A program made the position numbers and the translations under genes. DNA of 48,292 nucleotides, from positions 1 to 48,292 of the forward strand of contig NZ_CAMIOH010000002.1 in assembly GCF_946221145.1 (NCBI RefSeq), read 5' to 3'. Below the pieces are notes generated by a model. The model saw nothing but the letters and a program-made list of their open reading frames with translations. It ran no database searches and was not told where the DNA came from. Below are positions 6,916 through 14,452 of this stretch, piece after piece. Origin of the DNA: an uncultured Paracoccus sp. (GTDB lineage: Bacteria; Pseudomonadota; Alphaproteobacteria; Rhodobacterales; Rhodobacteraceae). The stretch's first letter is position 1. Each line of letters begins with the position of its first letter.

Positions 6916-9071
6916 CAGCGACCTCCCGCCCGGCCGAGGCCCATCTGGCGCGCGAGATCCTCGCGGGCCTTGGCGTAGTTGGGCGCGACCATGGGGTAGT
7001 CGGCCGGGAGGCCCCAGCGCCGGCGGTATTCGTCCGGCGAGAGGTTGTAGCGGGTGCGCAGGTGGCGCTTCAGCGATTTGAACTTTCGGCCGTCCTCGAG
7101 GCAGACGATGAAGTCGGCCGTGATCGACTTGCGGATCGGCACGGCCGGTTCGGACAGGCTGGTGCGCGTCGTCGCGTCGCCCCAACCGTCGAAGACGGTG
7201 CTGGTGTCGGCCAGGGCGTCTTCGGCCCAGGCGCAGGCCTCCGAGACCTCGCGCTCGTAGTAGTCGGCGTCGTCGGTCTCGATGGTGATCACGCCGTCCT
7301 CAGTGCGATCGCCCCGAAGGATGGCGAGCAAGGGCTCCAGCCGGTCGGTGAGGACCTGCAGGGCGGCGCCGAGGCGCTCGAGGTGTTGTTCCGCCAGTTC
7401 TTCGCGGGCCGAGGCGGGGCGCATCTCGATCGTCGTCGCCGGCAGCGACGTTTCGGCGCTGGTCTCAGCCGACGGCGTCGGCGTCTCGCTGCGCGACGAC
7501 GAACCGTAGTTGGCGGCCGGGCGTTGCAGGATGCCGGCGGCGTAGCGGGCTTCCTGCGCCCTGGTGGCGTTGCCGTAGTCGACGCCGTTGACGACGTGGG
7601 GGCCGGTGGGGAGCGTCTTGGGAGCGGGGGCGTCCTGCGGGGCGTCGTCCAGGTTCAGCCATGCCGTCCAGTACCGGCTGGTTTGGCGTAGCTTGGCCTC
7701 GGCTCCGATGCCCAGCGCTTCCTGGCGCAGAAGGCCGAGGCGATGATCGTCAGCGCCCGTCAGCTCGCGGATCAGGCCCTTGTCTATCAGCCAGTCCCAG
7801 GTGGCGTCGGCAATGTGAACGGAGTGTTCGCCCTGGAAGTGGGTGAACCCGAGCCCGGCGTTCTCGACCAGGTGCTGGACGCATTTGGTGGCGTCGGGAT
7901 AGCTGTCGCCGCAGGCCGCTTCGTATCTCGAGGTCTTGAGGTTCGTGCGTGCGATCAAGTCCCCGACTTCAACGAGAACCAGCAACTGCTTCGGGGTGAG
8001 TGCGTCCAGGAGGGGCCAGAGGCGTCGCTTCTGATCGGCCAGCCAGGCGAGGTTCCGGTTCGTCTTCGGCGCATCCTCGATCGCCTGCTCGAGCGGCGTC
8101 GGCTCGCTGGGCGTGAGGGCGGCCGCGCCATACTCCGCGACCAGGTCGGACATGGTCTGCGGCTTGGGTTGGCTGACGCTGTTGCGGAGCTGGTCCCAGC
8201 TGCGGTTTTCGAGATAGGCGGCGATGGCGGCGGGCGAGGCTTCGCGGGCGACCTTCAGCTTGGTCTGGACGTCGCGCAGGCCGGAGCGTTCGCCCTCGGC
8301 CGCGCGGCCGATGTTGCGGGCCAGCTCTGACGCGTTCCAGCCGGTGGCGGTCTGCAGCCGCAGCAGCAGCTGGGCGTCTTCCCAAGGCGAGAGGTCCTGA
8401 CGCTGGCTGTTCTCGATGATGGTGATCTGCAGCGCCTCGGCCTCGGTCGCCTCGCGCTCGACGAAGGGGACGCCGGGTTCGAGGTCGACGGGCAGGCTGT
8501 CGGTGAAAAAGACCGGCTCGCCCTCGAGGACGTTTTCATTATGGGCCTCGGCGTCCTGATCCATGATGTGGCGGACAGCGCGCCAGCGGCGCTCGCCCGC
8601 GAGGATCATGCGCACGCCGTTCGCGTCGGGCGGGGTCAGGATCAGGGGCTGAAGCACGTCGCCGGCGCCGATGATCGAGAGGGCCAGATCGGGGATGGTT
8701 TCCCGATCGACGGGGCGGTTGGCCGGGTTGGGGCGGATCTTGTCGACGGGCCAGCGCAGGACGGCCGCTGCGCCTCCGTCGGCCGAGGCGAGACCCTCGG
8801 CCACGTCCTGACCCGCGACCCACTGGCGGCCCTTGTCAGTCAGTGACCAGCAGGCGCCGTCGTGTTCGATGACGCCTGCGTCGATCAGCTTGTGCATGTC
8901 GCGCCGGACGTTCGATGCGACGCGGCCGGTCAGGCCGGCCAGGTGGGCGGCGTCGCCGTGCGGTTGTTCGCGCAAGAGGCGCAGCACGTCGGTGTAGGTG
9001 TGGACGACGGCCGGGAAGTCGGGCTTGCGCATTTCGCGCGGGGCGGGAGAAGCCTGGGCGGAAGAAGCCAT
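6915..9071 (-). CDS. ParB-like nuclease-domain protein fused to a MucR/Ros-type domain
   Basis: A 718-residue multidomain DNA-binding protein. Residues about 20-90 form a winged helix (HTYTDVLRLLREQP to TDKGRQWVAG). Residues about 105-245 are a ParB-like domain with GERRWRA and the box ENSQRQDLSPWEDAQ, followed by an HTH region. After a long variable middle, the last 75 residues match the MucR/Ros family (ITADFIVCLEDGRKFKSL, then YRRRWGLPADYPMVAP). In that domain the second zinc Cys is Asp and one His is Arg, as in the zinc-free MucR proteins I know of, so metal binding is doubtful. ATG 9071 is chosen because it follows the upstream stop. It probably acts as a phage regulator or in DNA organisation; the role is inferred. 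Confidence 0.85.
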   Translation of the reverse strand: MASSAQASPAPREMRKPDFPAVVHTYTDVLRLLREQPHGDAAHLAGLTGRVASNVRRDMHKLIDAGVIEHDGACWSLTDKGRQWVAGQDVAEGLASADGGAAAVLRWPVDKIRPNPANRPVDRETIPDLALSIIGAGDVLQPLILTPPDANGVRMILAGERRWRAVRHIMDQDAEAHNENVLEGEPVFFTDSLPVDLEPGVPFVEREATEAEALQITIIENSQRQDLSPWEDAQLLLRLQTATGWNASELARNIGRAAEGERSGLRDVQTKLKVAREASPAAIAAYLENRSWDQLRNSVSQPKPQTMSDLVAEYGAAALTPSEPTPLEQAIEDAPKTNRNLAWLADQKRRLWPLLDALTPKQLLVLVEVGDLIARTNLKTSRYEAACGDSYPDATKCVQHLVENAGLGFTHFQGEHSVHIADATWDWLIDKGLIRELTGADDHRLGLLRQEALGIGAEAKLRQTSRYWTAWLNLDDAPQDAPAPKTLPTGPHVVNGVDYGNATRAQEARYAAGILQRPAANYGSSSRSETPTPSAETSAETSLPATTIEMRPASAREELAEQHLERLGAALQVLTDRLEPLLAILRGDRTEDGVITIETDDADYYEREVSEACAWAEDALADTSTVFDGWGDATTRTSLSEPAVPIRKSITADFIVCLEDGRKFKSLKRHLRTRYNLSPDEYRRRWGLPADYPMVAPNYAKAREDLARQMGLGRAGGR

Positions 9072-9072
9072 G

Positions 9073-9234
9073 TCAGCGGATCCGGTAATGATCGGGAAGA
9101 GGTTGGGCCGGTCCCGTCCGCTCAAGGGCGGCGCCGGCGAAGGCGAGGGCCAGAAGGACGACCAGGGCGGCGGCGAAGGCTTCGCGCGCGGCGTCGGTCA
9201 GGACAGGGCCGGTGCGGCGTGGCCGGGCGGGCAT
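9073..9234 (-). CDS. Small single-pass membrane protein
   Basis: A 53-residue protein beginning at ATG 9234, which overlaps the upstream stop (TGATG). It has one hydrophobic segment (FAAALVVLLALAFAGAAL) after a basic N-terminus (MPARPRRTG), consistent with an inner-membrane anchor. Function is unknown. The stop is 1 base from the start of the ParB-MucR gene. Confidence 0.6.
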   Translation of the reverse strand: MPARPRRTGPVLTDAAREAFAAALVVLLALAFAGAALERTGPAQPLPDHYRIR

Positions 9235-9479
9235 CAGAGCCGCCCCCAGCAGAAGCCGGCGAGAAAGGCGGCGGAGACGGCCAGAGCCGTCAGCATCCAC
9301 GATTGGAGGCAGCGGATCTTCGCCGCACGATCCCAGGGCACGCCCGGCGAGGGCTTGGCCGATCCGAGGTCGGAGTAGGCGGCGGCCATCCCGGCCTGGA
9401 GCATCCAGCCCAGGGCTCGCTCTGCGAGGAGAGGCGTCAGAATGAGCAGGGCCGCGCCGGCGGAGGCGAGCGGGCTCAT
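9234..9479 (-). CDS. Small two-pass membrane protein
   Basis: An 81-residue protein with two hydrophobic segments (about residues 3-22, PLASAGAALLILTPLLAERAL, and 60-80, MLTALAVSAAFLAGFCW). Start ATG at 9479 overlaps the upstream stop as ATGA. No family is recognised; it may act in membrane-level exclusion or signalling. Confidence 0.6.
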   Translation of the reverse strand: MSPLASAGAALLILTPLLAERALGWMLQAGMAAAYSDLGSAKPSPGVPWDRAAKIRCLQSWMLTALAVSAAFLAGFCWGRL

Positions 9480-9895
9480 ATCGCCGCCTCCCCGCAGCTC
9501 ATTCCCTGGTCGGCCCATTCCCTGTTCTGGCCCGGCCGCCAGTTGCGGTTGACCAGGGCCGAGGCGGCGACGTTCACATAGGCGAAGCTGAGGCCGCAGA
9601 TGCGGGCGACGCGCTGTTCGGCGGCGTTCAGGACGTAGCAGCGGGCGGCGTCGCCGCGCAGGTCGCGGGCGTTCGGATCCACGACGGCGAAGAGGGCGCC
9701 GGGGCCGCATTCAAGAGCGCGGCACAGGGATTTGACGACGTGGACGGGGTCGGGGCCGTCGAAGCCGCCCGAGATCTCGATCCGTTCGGAAGGGCAGGGC
9801 GGGCGCAGTTCGATGACGACCAGGGGGCCTTCATCGTTGCCCGCCAGCGCGGCCCGCATGGCGGCGGCGTCGGCAAAGGAAAGGGCGGAGGTCAT
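9476..9895 (-). CDS. Hypothetical early protein
   Basis: A 139-residue protein with several Cys residues and a central globular part (VHVVKSLCRALECGPGALFAVVDPNARDLRG). ATG 9895 overlaps the upstream stop; a TTG codon just upstream is possible but less likely. Function is unknown. Confidence 0.6.
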   Translation of the reverse strand: MTSALSFADAAAMRAALAGNDEGPLVVIELRPPCPSERIEISGGFDGPDPVHVVKSLCRALECGPGALFAVVDPNARDLRGDAARCYVLNAAEQRVARICGLSFAYVNVAASALVNRNWRPGQNREWADQGMSCGEAAI

Positions 9896-10329
9896 CAACC
9901 TTCATCCCCATCAGTCGGACGCACCCGGGAGGACCAGGCGTTGACCGCGTCGACCTTGGCCTCGGCCTGGACGACGGCGGCGTTGAAGGCGTCCGCGAAG
10001 AGGTCGCAGGCGCGCAGGTCGCGCTCCAGGCGGACCAGCAGGGCGAGGACGGAACAGGAGACGGTCGGCAGGGACCAGGACCGGCCGTCCATGCGGATGC
10101 AGACGCGGCCCTCGATGAAGGGCCCGGTGATGACGGCCGCCGTCGACAGGTCGAAAGACCGGATGGGGGCCGTGTGCAGCAGGGCGATGATGTCCAACAG
10201 GTCGTCATCGATGCTGATGACCGGCACGGCGCCGGGGAAGGCGTCGCGGGTTTCGCCTGCGGCGCGCACGGCGTGCGCGTCCGAAGTTGACGTCGGGGCG
10301 GTGGACGGTTGGAAATATCCGTGAGCCAT
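9895..10329 (-). CDS. First gene of the leftward early operon, hypothetical
   Basis: A 144-residue protein starting at MAHGYFQPS, where a clear GGAGGAG ribosome-binding site precedes the ATG at 10329. It is the promoter-proximal gene of PL. It contains an exact copy of the distributed palindrome (10263-10277, read as AHAVR). Its helical C-terminus (LLVRLERDLRACDLFADAF and on) has no recognised family. Confidence 0.65.
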   Translation of the reverse strand: MAHGYFQPSTAPTSTSDAHAVRAAGETRDAFPGAVPVISIDDDLLDIIALLHTAPIRSFDLSTAAVITGPFIEGRVCIRMDGRSWSLPTVSCSVLALLVRLERDLRACDLFADAFNAAVVQAEAKVDAVNAWSSRVRPTDGDEG

Positions 10330-10430
10330 GGGGCGCTCCTCCAAAGGGACGCCCCGCGCCGAAACGGAAGAGCGCCGGGAGGCGGCTGGGGGCAAACCCA
10401 ACCGAACGGCGCGGGACGTGTTGCAGGGAG

Positions 10431-10477
10431 CTACAGTTTGTTGGTTATGTCAACAGGCAGGGCCTGACAAACTGTTG
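10431..10477. promoter_or_regulatory. PL promoter with two CI/Cro-type operators
   Basis: Two operator-like sites lie here, CTACAGTTTGTTG at 10431-10443 and TGACAAACTGTTG at 10465-10477. They match the two sites at PR with one or two differences. On the minus strand a perfect -35 hexamer TTGACA sits at 10453-10448, between the sites, followed by TAACCAACA and the first operator, so a bound repressor would cover the promoter. No convincing -10 is visible. The leftward early operon starts 102 bases downstream. Confidence 0.65.
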
Positions 10478-10530
10478 GCTGCGGCTAACGGTCTGTTCGG
10501 CTATCCTGGTTCTCCTGCGGGGAGGCGCGA

Positions 10531-11289
10531 ATGTTTGTCTTTGTTTTTGCGGTGGCGGCATTGGCGGCCGCTCATGGTGATGGTTCGGAAGTCTGGGGCA
10601 GCGCTGAGCTTCAGGCTTTTATCTCGAACTATGAGGGCCCCGCTGAGCGGGATCCGTTTTCACCTGTTCCGCCGGCAACTGAGGATGGGCGATTGTTCCG
10701 CCTCACGTTTAAACTCGAGCAGCGTCGAGGAGCGTCCAGCGGACGCTATACGTGGGAGTATGACCTCCCGGCCCAGCAGATGAAGTTCAGCATCATGCCG
10801 GAGACGTTCACGGGCACCGTTTGGTCAACCCCGACCAACGAGATGCGAGATTTCATCTCGATGGACTATCGAGGTTTCAATCTCGCGAGCGATGAGATCA
10901 GGGAGTCAGGCGGGCGTCGATCCAATGCTTTTGGAGTTGAGGCGGACGTAACGACTACGCGGATTGAAAGCGCAGCAATCGCCGAATTTGCGCCAAACTA
11001 TGCAGTCCCTCCGCCATTCCCGAAGAGATATTTGCTAGAAGTCATCGTTCCAGCTTCGCCTGAGGAGGCGCGGGCGATGTCTGTCGATGTTGAAGTCGTC
11101 GTTGAGGGGGAGCTTAAGGCTTTTGATGGTCTCCACAGCGTGGTGTGCGGGACAAATTATTACGGCCCCACAGTACGCAACCCCAATGAGACTGTCATGA
11201 GGACGTGTGCGGCTGCCGTGGATGTAGAGCGCGTCGCGTTACAGCGCGTGTCCACCGGGGAAACGTTAGGGGTGTGGTCGCAGCACTAG
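10531..11289 (+). CDS. Secreted accessory protein in the immunity region
   Basis: A 252-residue protein with an N-terminal signal peptide (FVFVFAVAALAAAHG). No family is recognised. The mature part is beta-rich with two Cys near the C-terminus (VVCGTNYYG and MRTCAAAV) that could pair in the periplasm. It runs towards the repressor gene and overlaps its stop by 4 bases. Its codon use is less G+C-biased than its neighbours, which suggests a separately acquired cargo gene. Position beside CI suggests expression from the prophage, perhaps as a lysogenic-conversion or exclusion factor. Confidence 0.65.
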   Translation: MFVFVFAVAALAAAHGDGSEVWGSAELQAFISNYEGPAERDPFSPVPPATEDGRLFRLTFKLEQRRGASSGRYTWEYDLPAQQMKFSIMPETFTGTVWSTPTNEMRDFISMDYRGFNLASDEIRESGGRRSNAFGVEADVTTTRIESAAIAEFAPNYAVPPPFPKRYLLEVIVPASPEEARAMSVDVEVVVEGELKAFDGLHSVVCGTNYYGPTVRNPNETVMRTCAAAVDVERVALQRVSTGETLGVWSQH

Positions 11290-12035
11290 GATACAGCGCC
11301 GCCAACCACGGCGTGTACCGCACGAATCTCGGCCAGGTGGATGGCAAACTCTCTGGGCTCGGGTTGTAGTTCCCGCACCCAGACGGCCTCGGCGTCACGG
11401 CGCTCATAGTATTTGATCAGCATGGCGCCCTCGTGGGTCTCGATGATGCACATCTGCCCGCGTGACGGCCAGACGCCCCTGACAGCAGGTGCGAGTTCGC
11501 CATGCTCGAACCGCGGCGACACGCTGTCGCCGTGCACCTGAAGGTAGAAGGGGTCGCGATAGCCGCGCTGATTGGGGTGTAGCGGCTTCCAATCTTCGGG
11601 CTGGTCCGGCGTGAAGGCGATCGCGTCGGGCTTGCCCGCGAAAACCGCGCCATACACCGGCGCGAGGTCATCTTCATGGGCAGGTTCGGCGTCCGGGCGG
11701 CGGCTGAAGACCACCACCTTGCCTGATTGTCCTGAGGTGGGAAGTGGTTGAGAGCCGTCGGCCAGCCAGGATTCCGACAGGCCCTCTTCGAGGAGGGCCT
11801 TTACCCGCTCGATGTCATCGCGTTCGGCGCCGACGGCGGCGGCGAGGGCCTCCAGTCCGGACACGGTGAAGACGGACTTCCGCGCGCCAGCTTCGTAGTT
11901 CTGCCAGGCTTGGGTGGTGACGCCGTAAGCCTCAGCGGCTTTCTGCTGGGAGAGTCCTTGACGCTGACGCAGAACGGCGACGGCCCGCCCGTAAAGGCGG
12001 TCGCTGTTCATATTCTCTGTGCGCTTGTTGGCCAT
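11286..12035 (-). CDS. cI: CI-like repressor with LexA-type (S24) peptidase domain
   Basis: Lysogeny repressor of about 249 residues. The N-terminal HTH (about 15-65) reads AVLRQRQGLSQQKAAEAYGV and TTQAWQNYEAG. The C-terminal S24 peptidase has Ser171 in GDSVSPRF and Lys208 in MLIKYY, 37 residues apart as in LexA (119 and 156). An Ala-Gly bond near 133-134 (VFAG) is a plausible self-cleavage site for RecA-triggered induction. The start MANKRTEN at 12035 is preferred; MNSDRL at 12011 is possible. It is divergent from the Cro-like gene, with two operators between them. Confidence 0.9.
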   Translation of the reverse strand: MANKRTENMNSDRLYGRAVAVLRQRQGLSQQKAAEAYGVTTQAWQNYEAGARKSVFTVSGLEALAAAVGAERDDIERVKALLEEGLSESWLADGSQPLPTSGQSGKVVVFSRRPDAEPAHEDDLAPVYGAVFAGKPDAIAFTPDQPEDWKPLHPNQRGYRDPFYLQVHGDSVSPRFEHGELAPAVRGVWPSRGQMCIIETHEGAMLIKYYERRDAEAVWVRELQPEPREFAIHLAEIRAVHAVVGGAVS

Positions 12036-12078
12036 GTCCACATAGGACCGCCTTGCGCCTGTTGTTGCGAGCGACAAC

Positions 12079-12129
12079 GCCATAGCGAGACCGTTACAAC
12101 AAACTATTGCTGTAACCAACAGTTTGTTG
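12079..12129. promoter_or_regulatory. PR/PRM operators between cI and cro
   Basis: Site A at 12097-12109 is CAACAAACTATTG. Site B at 12117-12129 is CAACAGTTTGTTG, whose reverse complement differs from A by one base. Their centres are 20 bp apart, two helical turns. Rightward, TTGCTG at 12107 is followed by TAACCAACA and site B, the same geometry as PL. Leftward, TTGTTG (12102-12097) and GCTATGGC (12086-12079) resemble a Caulobacter-type promoter for cI. Together A and B make a perfect 10-bp inverted repeat (12096-12105 and 12121-12130). Confidence 0.7.
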
Positions 12130-12142
12130 TCCCTTCGCACTC

Positions 12143-12415
12143 ATGCAGAGTGATTCGGTCCAGCGAAGAGCGCCCCGCCAAAGGCCCCCCCTCGCCCGTT
12201 GGGTATGGGATCGCGGCTACACATGGAAGGAGGCGGGAGAGCTATTCGGATGTAGCGGCGAGGCCGTTCGTCTGTGGTGCCTTCCGTTCGACGATCCGGC
12301 TCGCCGGACGCCAGATCAGAGGTCGATGGAGCGGATTGAGCGCGCCACGGGCGGCGAGATCGGGGCCGGAAGCTTTTATCTCGGCACCCCGGCAGCCTCG
12401 GAGGCCCGCCCATGA
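12143..12415 (+). CDS. Cro-like HTH protein
   Basis: A 90-residue protein divergent from cI, in the position of cro. The region GYTWKEAGELFGCSGEAVRLWCLPF is a helix-turn-helix with the typical Gly at the turn. It most likely competes with CI at the operators at 10431-10477 and 12097-12129. Its stop overlaps the next start (ATGA). Assignment as Cro is by position plus HTH. Confidence 0.7.
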   Translation: MQSDSVQRRAPRQRPPLARWVWDRGYTWKEAGELFGCSGEAVRLWCLPFDDPARRTPDQRSMERIERATGGEIGAGSFYLGTPAASEARP

Positions 12416-12909
12416 GCCGCCGCCCGTCTACCCTCATGGACAGCGCGGCGTTCCGTCGCCGGATGCGTGGCGTTCAGGCTCGGGCCATTCGGCTCGAGGC
12501 GGAGGCTGAGGCGCAAGGCCGCGAATGGCGGCTCATCATCGAGCGGCGGCGGCGAGAAGAGGCCGCGTTCGAGGCTCTAGAGCTTGGGGCTGGTCGATCC
12601 GAACTGCAGCGTAGAAAGGCTGGTGGCCTAGTCGCCGTTGCGGTCGTGCTTGGTGGTGCGTTTGCCGCACGAGGGATTCTGGCACTCAAGCGTCAGTTCT
12701 TTGTGTCCGAAGTCGCCGAAGATCGGGTGAGGCACCTCAGAGATCACGCGCAAAGCCCCCTGGCAAAACTTGCAGGTTCCAGCGGATGGGGCCGTGGCGC
12801 GGCTCGCTTCCAGCGCGGCAAGCCTCCGTTCCAACTGGTCAACGCGATCAGGCAGGGCCGTCAGCCGCTTCCAAAGCGGCATGGCTTCGAGGGCTTTGAC
12901 AATGTCTAG
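12412..12909 (+). CDS. Early protein with helical N-terminus, 3' part doubtful
   Basis: The start is coupled to the Cro-like gene (ATGA). About the first 70 residues (to ELQRRKAG) are a charged helix (RLEAEAEAQGREWRLIIERRRREEAAFEAL), normal for a phage protein. From about 12628 the frame runs antisense to a convincing zinc-ribbon gene and loses protein-like character. The original gene may have been shortened by insertion of that gene, leaving a fused meaningless tail. Function is unknown. Confidence 0.4.
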   Translation: MSRRPSTLMDSAAFRRRMRGVQARAIRLEAEAEAQGREWRLIIERRRREEAAFEALELGAGRSELQRRKAGGLVAVAVVLGGAFAARGILALKRQFFVSEVAEDRVRHLRDHAQSPLAKLAGSSGWGRGAARFQRGKPPFQLVNAIRQGRQPLPKRHGFEGFDNV

Positions 12910-12918
12910 GCTGATCAA
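12628..12918 (-). CDS. Zinc-ribbon protein, antisense within the right operon
   Basis: A 96-residue protein with an N-terminal helix (PLWKRLTALPDRVDQLERRLAALE) followed by a zinc ribbon: CKFCQG, then HPIFGDFGHKELTLECQNPSCGKR. Small proteins of this shape occur in many proteobacterial genomes; their function is not known to me. It is on the strand opposite to all surrounding genes, which suggests an independently acquired cargo gene. Confidence 0.7.
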   Translation of the reverse strand: MISLDIVKALEAMPLWKRLTALPDRVDQLERRLAALEASRATAPSAGTCKFCQGALRVISEVPHPIFGDFGHKELTLECQNPSCGKRTTKHDRNGD

Positions 12919-13120
12919 GGTGGTTCCTCCCAGTGTCGCTGTGGCCGCGGACGGCGGCGTTTCGTCTTACCGGACTCAGATCGTGAGTCTCACGGTTACG
13001 CAACGGCCTGACGGAACGGTGATACTCACGCTCAGGGTCGGGCCTGAAGAGGCCGATCTCCTGCTCGATCCAGATATGCGCTGTCACCTTGCTTCCATAC
13101 TGAGCGAGGCCCGCCCATGA
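12902..13120 (+). CDS. Small hypothetical protein
   Basis: A 72-residue protein with a beta-rich middle (IVSLTVTQRPDGTVILTLRVG) and a helical end. The ATG at 12902 overlaps the start region of the antisense zinc-ribbon gene; a GTG at 12920 is an alternative start. It ends with an ATGA overlap onto the next gene. Function is unknown. Confidence 0.55.
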   Translation: MSRLIKVVPPSVAVAADGGVSSYRTQIVSLTVTQRPDGTVILTLRVGPEEADLLLDPDMRCHLASILSEARP

Positions 13121-13479
13121 GCCGTTTCGGCAATCTGCGCGGCGGGCCCGACGGCCGGATGACGGCCAATGACGAGGCCTGCTGGAATGAGCTGATCGCC
13201 CAGGCCGAAGCCGCAGCGGGGGCGGCCCCCAGCAAGCCGACGACGGCGCTGGCCCGCGTCGCCCATGAGGCCAAGAACGCCTGCGCGCCGGGCGTGGTCA
13301 CCCGGTCGAACCCATGCGTGCAGCTGTCGCGCCTGTCGCGGCGGTATTGCGCCGAGACCACGGCCGGGCGCCGCGATCTGCAGGGGCCGCTGAAGGCGGC
13401 GGCCGAGGCCGCGCGCGAGGCGCTGGCCGGACATCGAGGGGCGGCCGGGCGCCGCGAACGGAAGGATATCGACGGATGA
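13117..13479 (+). CDS. Hypothetical early protein
   Basis: A 120-residue protein, Ala-rich and helical, with a motif-like stretch (CVQLSRLSRRYCAETTAGRRDL). No family is recognised. It is coupled to both neighbours by ATGA overlaps, which supports it as real. Confidence 0.6.
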   Translation: MSRFGNLRGGPDGRMTANDEACWNELIAQAEAAAGAAPSKPTTALARVAHEAKNACAPGVVTRSNPCVQLSRLSRRYCAETTAGRRDLQGPLKAAAEAAREALAGHRGAAGRRERKDIDG

Positions 13480-13613
13480 TGGAACCGGGCAGCCAGGCGT
13501 TTCGGCGCGCCGATGATCGCTATGTGGCCCTGTGCCGCGCCGAGCTGATGAGCCGAGCCGAGCCGAGCCGAGCCGAGCCGAGCCGAGCCGAGCCGAGGGG
13601 GAGGGTGTTATGA
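13476..13613 (+). CDS. Small protein encoded across an AGCCG repeat
   Basis: A 45-residue protein whose C-terminal half is encoded by nine AGCCG units and reads as repeats of SRAEP. The start is coupled to the gene before it (ATGA) and the stop to the ParB-like gene after it. Because the unit is 5 bp, any single-unit change alters the downstream frame. Loss of one unit, or gain of two, would fuse this frame to the ParB-like gene. Function is unknown. Confidence 0.5.
   Translation: MMEPGSQAFRRADDRYVALCRAELMSRAEPSRAEPSRAEPRGRVL
13551..13595 (+). repeat. Pentanucleotide microsatellite (AGCCG)9
   Basis: Nine perfect tandem AGCCG units run from 13551 to 13595. None of the three forward frames contains a stop within the tract, so length changes alter which frames are joined rather than truncating at the repeat. 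The tract ends 15 bases before the ATG of the ParB-like gene, and the GGGGGAGGG that follows it serves as that gene's ribosome-binding region, so copy number could also affect its expression. Confidence 0.95.
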
Positions 13614-14452
13614 CTGTCGGGTCAAGCGGCCTGAGGGCGGTGAAGGCGATCAATCTGTCGGGCGTCGAGGCCGGGGCTGCGGAGACGGCGGCGCCGGTAT
13701 TCGAATGGGTCGATCCCGGCGCGCTGCTGATCGACGACGGGTATCAGCGCGGGTTGTCGGAGCGATCGGTCGCCCTGGTCCGCAGGATCTGCGCGCGCTG
13801 GGACTGGCGACGGTTCAAGCCCCCGGTCTGCGCCCGGACGGAACGCGGGCTGGAGGTCATCGACGGCCAGCATACGGCGATCGCGGCGTGCAGCCATCCG
13901 ACCGTCACGACCATTCCGGTGATGGTGGTCGAGGCCGCCAGCCGGTCCGAGAGGGCCCACAGCTTCATCGGCCACAACCGCGACCGGCTGAACATCACGC
14001 CGATGCAGATGCATTTCGCGGCGGCGGCGGCCGGGGACGAGGACGCCCTGACCATCAACCAGGTGTGCGAGCGGGCCGGAGTGACGATGCTGCGGGCGAC
14101 GCCGGGCAACGGGGCTTGGGCCGTCGGAGACACGGTCGCGGTCCGGGCGGTCGGCGCCCTGATCAATCGACGCGGCGCCATGCGGGCGCGGATGGTGCTC
14201 GAGGCGCTGGTCAAGGGGCGGGCGCGGCCGCTGACGTCGGGTCAGATCAAGGCGGTCGAGGCCCTGCTGCACGACGAAGAGTACCGCGAGGATATCGACG
14301 CGGAGGGGGTGGCCACCGCCCTGCTGGCCCTGGGCGAGGCGGCCGATCAGGAGGCGGCGGTGTTCGCGGCCACGCACAAGACGCCGCTGTGGAAGGCGCT
14401 GGCGATCGTCCTTTACCGGAGAGGGAAGCGGCGTGGTCGTAGGGCAGGCTGA
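13610..14452 (+). CDS. ParB/Srx-like domain protein
   Basis: A 280-residue protein with a ParB-like N-terminal fold: VDPGALLIDDGYQRGLSE (about 31-48) and the central motif LEVIDGQHTAIAAC (about 82-95), where DGQH replaces the GERR of chromosomal ParB. Phage proteins of this type are thought to bind DNA or have nuclease or NTPase activity. The C-terminal half is helical. It precedes the CtrA-like gene and the methyltransferase in the right operon. An AGCCG microsatellite lies just before its start. Confidence 0.75.
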   Translation: MTVGSSGLRAVKAINLSGVEAGAAETAAPVFEWVDPGALLIDDGYQRGLSERSVALVRRICARWDWRRFKPPVCARTERGLEVIDGQHTAIAACSHPTVTTIPVMVVEAASRSERAHSFIGHNRDRLNITPMQMHFAAAAAGDEDALTINQVCERAGVTMLRATPGNGAWAVGDTVAVRAVGALINRRGAMRARMVLEALVKGRARPLTSGQIKAVEALLHDEEYREDIDAEGVATALLALGEAADQEAAVFAATHKTPLWKALAIVLYRRGKRRGRRAG

